NCBI GenBank assembly: GCA_036245805.1
Contig: BTRK01000005.1
Coordinates: 4,712,001 to 4,776,000, forward strand
Direction: 5' to 3'
Origin: Pristionchus mayeri
Taxonomy: Eukaryota; Nematoda; Chromadorea; Rhabditida; Neodiplogasteridae
Length of the DNA: 64,000 nucleotides
Of this stretch, positions 58,127-64,000 are shown in pieces (the first letter of the stretch is position 1; each line of letters begins with the position of its first letter). The notes under the pieces are model-generated. The model saw only the letters and a list, made by a program, of their open reading frames with translations, ran no database searches and had not been told where the DNA came from. Made by a program: the position numbers and the translations under genes.

Positions 58127-59110
58127 TTAAAGCTTTGTGATCGATCGATTCGAAACGATGATTCTGAAACAATAATCTCTGCAGAGACTTTACTCGAATC
58201 TTTGCCGCTTTTTTCGATTTGATGATTTTCGATTTCACCGCTATAATAGTTAGTGTTTTTTTTTAAATCATTGGGTCTGTTCTCAATTGTTCAGAAAAAT
58301 CCTGTATCTTTTTTTTTCTAAGGGAGTGGTATTTTTGGAGCTATGAATAAACAATTGGAGACTTTCTGTTATTGATACCTCATCTCTGCTCACTCCTCCT
58401 TCAGACGCTCATTTTTCTCGAATTATCACGTTCGACCAATCGCGCGATTGAGGAAAGTGGGAGCGGAAGATTGAAATGGGGGGCATGATTCCATCACAAA
58501 CTTTCCTCTATGTGCAGGTTCTTACGGATACGACATGAGCATGCACATTCTATCCTCCAATGCGCGGCCAGTTCGATAGTTTTATCCAAGATGGTTATTC
58601 TACATCAAATTCGAAAAATATTAAATACAGTTGTGGAGTGCAATTGAATCGGTATCATAATCGCATACTATAAATTAATTTGATTACTGAATTCCATTGC
58701 ATGCTCGTTGTCTCAGCAGCGTTTTTTTCCGTTACGGACCCATCACAAATTAAAGCGCGATGCTTCCGTTCTTTTCGAACTAGCATTGGTACACCGATCT
58801 CACGGCTTGATTCATTCCGAGTTTTTTGATCATCTATTCCTTTTGCATGTTTTTTGTCTCTCGTGTTGATCCCGGTTTCAGCCGAATGGGCGGAGTCTGC
58901 GCGACTGCTACGATACGGAGCTGCAGAATTTATCCGTTGCGGAGAGAAACCATTAAACGACATAGAAAATATACGATAGCATTAGCTGCTCATAAAGTCT
59001 ACATTGCAATTTTATTCCGATTGAAACCCGACCAGGATATTACTCGTTTCGCATGGTTATTGAGTATACATAAATCCCCTATGAGGTATTACGTTCCACC
59101 TTTCATGGCA
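58127..59110. other. no gene recognised
   Basis: AT-rich with poly-T runs (58255-58320). A minus-strand frame at 58655-58963 and a plus-strand frame at 58826-59221 overlap; neither has splice or family support, and the latter runs into a foldback arm. Confidence 0.35.
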
Positions 59111-60436
59111 TTAAAGATCCCCTGCAGACAAAGTTTTTTTCGAATTCGCTCTATTTGCAAGAACAGCAATATCCTAGCGCGCAATTTCAAACAGTGCACT
59201 GTATCATACTGTAGATCATGAATCAAGGGGTTCTGGCCAAGGGAAGTATTTCACGGTCGTGGTCGATAATTGTCTCATGGTAGGTCATGACTAAGTACCG
59301 TACCCAATCGATCGTACAGTACTCCCAGATACCGTATATGCCTACAGTAACCCAGAATATCGAGAACTAACTTTATTTTCAAAAAGTCAATATACCGTAC
59401 CCAATCGATCATACAGTAACCATACCGTAGCCATGTGTACAGTACCCTCTGCTACCGTAATCCACACCACTGCGGTCAATCGTAAACTGACTTTTTTCCA
59501 AAAAAATTTCATTGAATTCATGCTTGCTCTATACCGTACCCAATCGATAGTACCGTACCCTCAGATACCGTATACCACTACAGTAGCCCCGATTATCACA
59601 AACTAACTTTATTTTTAAAAAGTCCTGGGACCGTGCCCAATCGATTATACAGTAACCAAGTAACTACCGTAACCCAGTTCCTTGGGTCAGATCCAGTTCC
59701 TTGGGTCAAACATTTTGTTTTTAAATCCAAAATCGATTTTAAAATTATTGTAAAGTATCCTACCGTATATGTGATTAATACATAATCATTTTATGATCAA
59801 TTTTGAATTTTTAGAAAAATGTTTGAAATTTAAAAAAAATGTTTGACCCAAGGAACTGGATCTGACCCAAGGAACTGGGTTACGGTAATTACTTGGGTAC
59901 TGTATAATCGATTGGGCACGGTCCCAGGACTTTTAAAAAATAAAGTTAGTTTGTGATATTCGGGGTTACTGTAGTGGTATACGGTATCTGGGGTACTGTA
60001 CTATCGATTTGGTACGGTATAGAGCAAGAATGAGTTCAATGAATTTTTTTGGAAAAAAATCAGTTTACGATTGACCGCAGTGGTGTGGATTACGGTAGCA
60101 GAGGGTACTGTACACAGGGCTACGGTATGGTTACTGTATGATCGATTGGGTACGATATATTGACTTTTTGAAAATAAAGTTAGTTCTCGATATTCTGGGT
60201 TACAGTAGGCATATACGGTATCTGGGAGTACTGTACGATCGATTGGGTACGGTACTTAGTCATCCTACCATGAGACAATTATCGACCACGACCGTGAAAT
60301 ACTTCCCTTGGCCAGAACCCCTTGATTCAGGATCTACAGTATGATACAGTGCACTGTTTGAAATTGCGCGCTAGGATATTGCTGTTCATGCAAATAGAGC
60401 GAATCCGAAAAAACTTTGTCTGCAGGGGATCTTTAA
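59111..60436. repeat. 1.3-kb foldback rich in taccgta/tacagta words
   Basis: Arms ttaaagatcccctgcagaca and complement, centre near 59780. Within each arm the phrase taccgtacccaatcgat, followed by (a/c)tacagta(a/c), recurs every 60-130 bp, so the arms themselves contain degenerate direct repeats. No coding frame. Confidence 0.9.
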
Positions 60437-61789
60437 CAAATAAGACTATTTATTTTCCGTTCTTTTCAGTTCGTTCTCATGGCCTAAATATCCAATTGAA
60501 TCAGATCAGTGAGTATAGAGAAAGAATTCCGATACGACCTGTTCGTACGAGTCTGTCCCAACTCGACGGGTTTGCCAACTTCGTTAGAATTCTTGTGCAG
60601 AATTAAGCAAGCTGGAATTTGTGACTTGGGGATGGTTTGTTTCTATTTTATATGGTATTCAGGTTAGTACATTAGTTTATTGCTATGGCAAAATCTGCTC
60701 GTGTAGAATAATCAAGTAATCCCGATAGATCTGTCAATTTCTACATTTATCAATAATCTCTTTCTTTAATCAGTGCATGAAGATCTAACGATTGATTGCA
60801 GCCAGTTGGTCTGGGGAAATGGAAAAATGTGAGTTTTTAGCATTCTGGCTCAACAAATTAGCCAGGATTTAACAAAATAAGGAGAGATGATACTTGATTT
60901 ATTAATAGAAAAGAATTTGTGAAACACACGATTCATGAGTCACCAGATTTGTCGGTTCAATGTAGTGATCATGTGTTTCACTGGGTGCCCTAATAAGAAT
61001 ACTAGTAGTGAACGTCGATCCAGCTCGAGATTTTTTTCGAAAAAAATACCATATATTGTGGAGAAGGAGGCATTGGTGTCATTACTAGAGTACTACGAGA
61101 TGCCTAGCATATTTGCCAAATTAGACCAGACGGATAAAGGCGAGATCGTTCTATCAAGTGAAAACAACATGACTATCGCAGGAATAGCACCACGTCCACA
61201 CCCGTCAGATTGAAGCCGCACCGATCTTTCATAAGAATTGTCAGTATTCTGAGTCAATACTTCGTGCACGTGCCTCCTTAAAGACATTTCACAACTTGTC
61301 AGCGAGAGCATGGTAACTACAACTACTTCTTGGATTTGCGGGCGTGATAATAAAATACAATCATCCAATCGCGAAAATTACACAAAATTGTATAATTGTA
61401 ATATACCCCCCACTTTTCACCTCTTATAAGCGCATAAATATCATCAATCTCATCTAATGAGATAAAAAAAGACGTTGTTCGTGCTTGCCTCAATGATTAA
61501 TCGACAAAAACAACTAAAAACAAGTTTCGTAAATTCCATAAATAAAGCTCAGCAGTGCACACTCGTCATTATCGTTGCACAAGTAGAACAAAGCACATTT
61601 GAAAGGGAGTGCATCATTCTTCCACCCGACCACGCTAACAAAAACAACATCCATCTGTAATTAGTCTCAGCAAATGCATCGAAGGATTGCTGCAGTGCGA
61701 CCTGTTTTGTCCAGATGGCCGTGGTTTGAGTCGATGTGGAGCATAGTTATGAGTTATATCTCAATTCCTCGCATTACCAGATTTCAGAG
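60437..61789. other. no gene established; one possible exon
   Basis: The frame 60935-61213 includes IPYIVEKEALVSLLEYYEMP and FAKLDQTDKGEIVLSSENN, which looks protein-like in composition, but I found no flanking exons, start context or family. Otherwise AT-rich. Confidence 0.3.
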
Positions 61790-61977
61790 AGTACATTCCC
61801 GGACACGTTTACGAGTCTCGAATAAAAAAACTCCATCAAAGGCAAAGAGTGTATTTTTTATCCCGAAATAGAGAAAGGAGAAATCTATTCGAGGCGCGCC
61901 AACTGGATGAGCAATAGCTGTGAAACCGCAAATCATCAAATTGAAACATTAAAAAATTCTAGCTCACGCTGCTCCTC
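61790..61977 (-). pseudogene. paralogous coding-like block, copy 1
   Basis: In the minus frame it reads PVGAPRIDFSFLYFGIKNT then LFAFDG, parallel to copy 2 at about 63735-63834. The acceptor tttcacag and upstream donor gtgagc (about 61965-61970) correspond to sites in copy 2. Relative to copy 2 the exon start is 4 nt longer, which breaks the frame. Family unknown. Confidence 0.35.
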
Positions 61978-62109
61978 CGACGGCATGAATTGCCTTCTTC
62001 ACCATACAGTATAACTTGGGAGAATACATTAGTAAGATTAACGAATGCATTCCCCCCTCCGTCAAGTTGGAGGCAGGAGGTAGAGTAATTATAACACTTT
62101 TATTTTAGG

Positions 62110-62274
62110 GAATTGTGGATCGAGAACCGACTCGTCCGCTTCATGAAAGGTGGGGAGAGAACCGAGTACGCGGGATTTAAAACTGACCATAAACGGCGCG
62201 TGGAATTCGTGTTTCCAAGATGCCATTTAGACACAATGGTCATGCAACAGATAGTGAAGGTCACGATCCAGTGA
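62110..62274 (+). other. possible last exon of an unknown plus-strand gene
   Basis: After acceptor tttattttag an open frame of 54 codons reads LWIENRLVRFMKGGERTEYA and ends QQIVKVTIQ then TGA. Composition is protein-like, and the end resembles the strand-rich C-termini of the F-box-like family, but similarity is too weak to assign it. No upstream exon was found. Confidence 0.3.
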
Positions 62275-63734
62275 AAAAAAATCAGTTCGGTCACCTCAGA
62301 ATTGCTTAATAATTGAACAGTGATATTATCAGCACGTATTTCGTAACGAAAGTAGAGCTGAATACTTCCGGTGTGTTTATCGACATAAATACCATTTCAA
62401 ATTGGCAGCATCGTAGCGATATCCTTGCTGCATCAGTCGCCGACGGCTCTCTCTCAGAGCCAGCAATATGTCCGGTAATTTAAAACTCAGTAATGGATAA
62501 TTCCATTGTTCTGTCGAGATAATCATTCAAATGCATTCTAAATGATTGTGAAAAAAAAATTTAATAATTCAAATTTAAGCTCACCATAGGACGTATATAT
62601 TACCCTTTTTTATTACTGCAAACCCGTAAATGAAACATTCAGTAATCTACACCAAATTGTTGATTCCATACTAATTCATGTGGGGGAGGGGCGGCTCGAA
62701 GATTTCGCACAGCTCTTCAGTGAAGCCTTCGACTTCGCAATATGACCATGTGGAACCTCATCCTCACAAAATATTTCAGTCGTTTTGTTATTTCCACCTT
62801 CACTCACTCCTAAATTGACGGTAGATTAGACACAAGTGAACAAGTGTACCCAGTGAAACCCAAGATTAACTCGTTCGCAAATCGAAATTGTTGCCTCGGA
62901 TTCGCATCCAATCAAGTCGTGAGATCGGTGTTACATTACTTCTTCATAAGGATTGCCATCATGGCATATTGATGCTTCTTCTACTTCACTGAGCAAAAAA
63001 ATATCTCACTATCACTATAAGTCATGGTTGTGACTGCTGCAGAAACGCGATAATTCTCAGTCGCTCTTGGTGCGGACTCCGTCCACTGTGATGAAGTTTG
63101 TTTTTCTCGTGGAGAAAGAGAAACTGAAAGCATTAAGATAATTAATAATTAAAGGAAATATATAGGCCCTCCACGGAACATACCCGAGTGATCAGTGCCA
63201 CGCTCTGCTTCGAAAGGATCAGTAGCACAGTTCCCCAATAAATCGATCGAATAGGAGGCATAACACAACGCTCACTATCGACAGTAGAGACTGATCAGAA
63301 GCTATATTCCCCCGGGCAATCTACAATGACATGAAATACTTTTTGTTGAATACAGCTGATTATCACTTTTTGGTAATATTTTGAACTAATTATCTGCCCA
63401 ATATTAGTGAATATCATTATTAGTCTCGCTAACTAAACCAATGGAAGCATACTATCACCATGTCGTAAAATATATCATTATCGTATTACGATTTTTTTTG
63501 AAAATATACAATTAACTGAATTTAACTAGCAGTTCTGTGAGATCGGGTAGCGCAAACTCTTTTATCCTGACCGGTCGGTGGTGTCACACGAGGTACGCAT
63601 CGAAGGAGTCGTCGATTTGTGGTGATGAGGACTTGATGAGGAGGAGAAGAATAAGGGACGATGATTCTCTCCAATCTACACGTTCTCTCATTGATTGAGA
63701 ACAATAGAGAAAGAACAATGTCATTCAACTTGCA
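62275..63734. other. no gene recognised
   Basis: Contains dispersed repeat-like fragments: near 62920 (gtcgtgagatcggtgt) similar to blocks near 54575 and 55000, and near 63280 similar to 49660. No supported coding region. Confidence 0.35.
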
Positions 63735-64000
63735 GAACATCGAGTAACTCCGCCCACCATCAAACATAAAGAGCGTATTTTTTTTTATTTCTATCTCCGA
63801 CACATCATATCGGTGAGCGCCAACTGGGCAAAAGCTAACCGTGAAACCGAAGATCGCCAAATCTCAAATTTCCAAAAATTATGAAACAAAAAAACATTTT
63901 ATGAAACAAAAATTATGAAACAAAAAATTGTGGCTTACGACACTTTTTCAACGATGGTTATCTCGTCGATGACGATGCGCCTGGAGTTCTTGGAGCGCAA
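63735..64000 (-). CDS. paralogous coding-like block, copy 2, runs off right edge
   Basis: On the minus strand an exon from the window edge reads SRRIVIDEITIVEKV and stops at a gtaagc donor (about 63939). A second exon starts at 63834 after acceptor cacggttag and reads CPVGAHRYDVSEIEIKKNT then LFMFDGGRSYS. The join is in phase. Copy 1 at 61790-61977 shows the same arrangement. The 3' limit of the second exon is uncertain. Product unknown. Confidence 0.35.

Noticed and set aside
57406..58222. Series of overlapping 101-132 aa open frames
   Set aside because: They are produced by the 130-bp tandem repeat; the unit length shifts frame each copy and the sequence is transposon-derived.
59111..60436. 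Repeated taccgta words as an origin or binding-site array
   Set aside because: Inverted arms duplicate every word, so the count is inflated, and no associated gene supports a function; kept only as a structural finding.

Overview
The window looks like nuclear DNA of a nematode. It is AT-rich and its genes are split into many 60-160 nt exons. Introns are mostly GT...AG with T-rich acceptors ending TTTCAG. In several genes an AG acceptor sits directly before the ATG, as expected for 5' trans-splicing or a 5'UTR intron. The best gene is a nematode-type CRAL-TRIO/GOLD protein, and mariner elements are common. A diplogastrid such as Pristionchus would fit, but nothing in the sequence proves the genus.

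Left third (1-18 kb): minus-strand members of one multi-exon F-box-like gene family, all sharing one exon plan. They are gene E (1-2120, running off the left edge and partly decayed), gene A (2507-5698, a pseudogene with a mariner in intron 2), fragment D (6279-6720) and gene B (9574-13800). The 5' half of gene B lies in a 3-kb arm of a near-perfect palindrome (10933-13922 / 14612-17605). The other arm carries a truncated plus-strand copy. Gene B also carries an in-frame tandem duplication of exon 4.

Middle (18-37 kb): a 2-kb inverted repeat with two tRNA-derived SINE copies, a truncated mariner, and then gene C (23116-28645, plus). Gene C is the only complete member of the F-box-like family: 11 exons, 400 codons, all phases consistent. 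Its introns hold a hAT-type MITE exactly at a splice donor and a three-level transposon nest. Next come a two-exon secreted micropeptide gene with a TATA box (29520-30173), a palindromic element split by a TA-target transposon, a three-exon minus-strand membrane-protein fragment (32977-33600) and a relic 3' exon of the F-box-like family (36579-36678).

Right half (37-64 kb): a complete 15-exon CRAL-TRIO/GOLD gene (37487-45440, plus, 384 aa). Its introns contain an apparently intact mariner (transposase 38266-39294) and two foldback elements. Beyond it the DNA is mostly foldback (palindromic) elements, a 130-bp tandem array derived from one of them, a second two-exon secreted micropeptide (49229-49406) and weak duplicated coding-like blocks near 61.9 and 63.8 kb.

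Two themes run through the window: an expanding and decaying F-box-like gene cluster, and a heavy load of inverted-repeat elements, several of which share one terminal motif. Exon models were built by hand from reading frame, splice signals and paralogue comparison; there is no transcript evidence.
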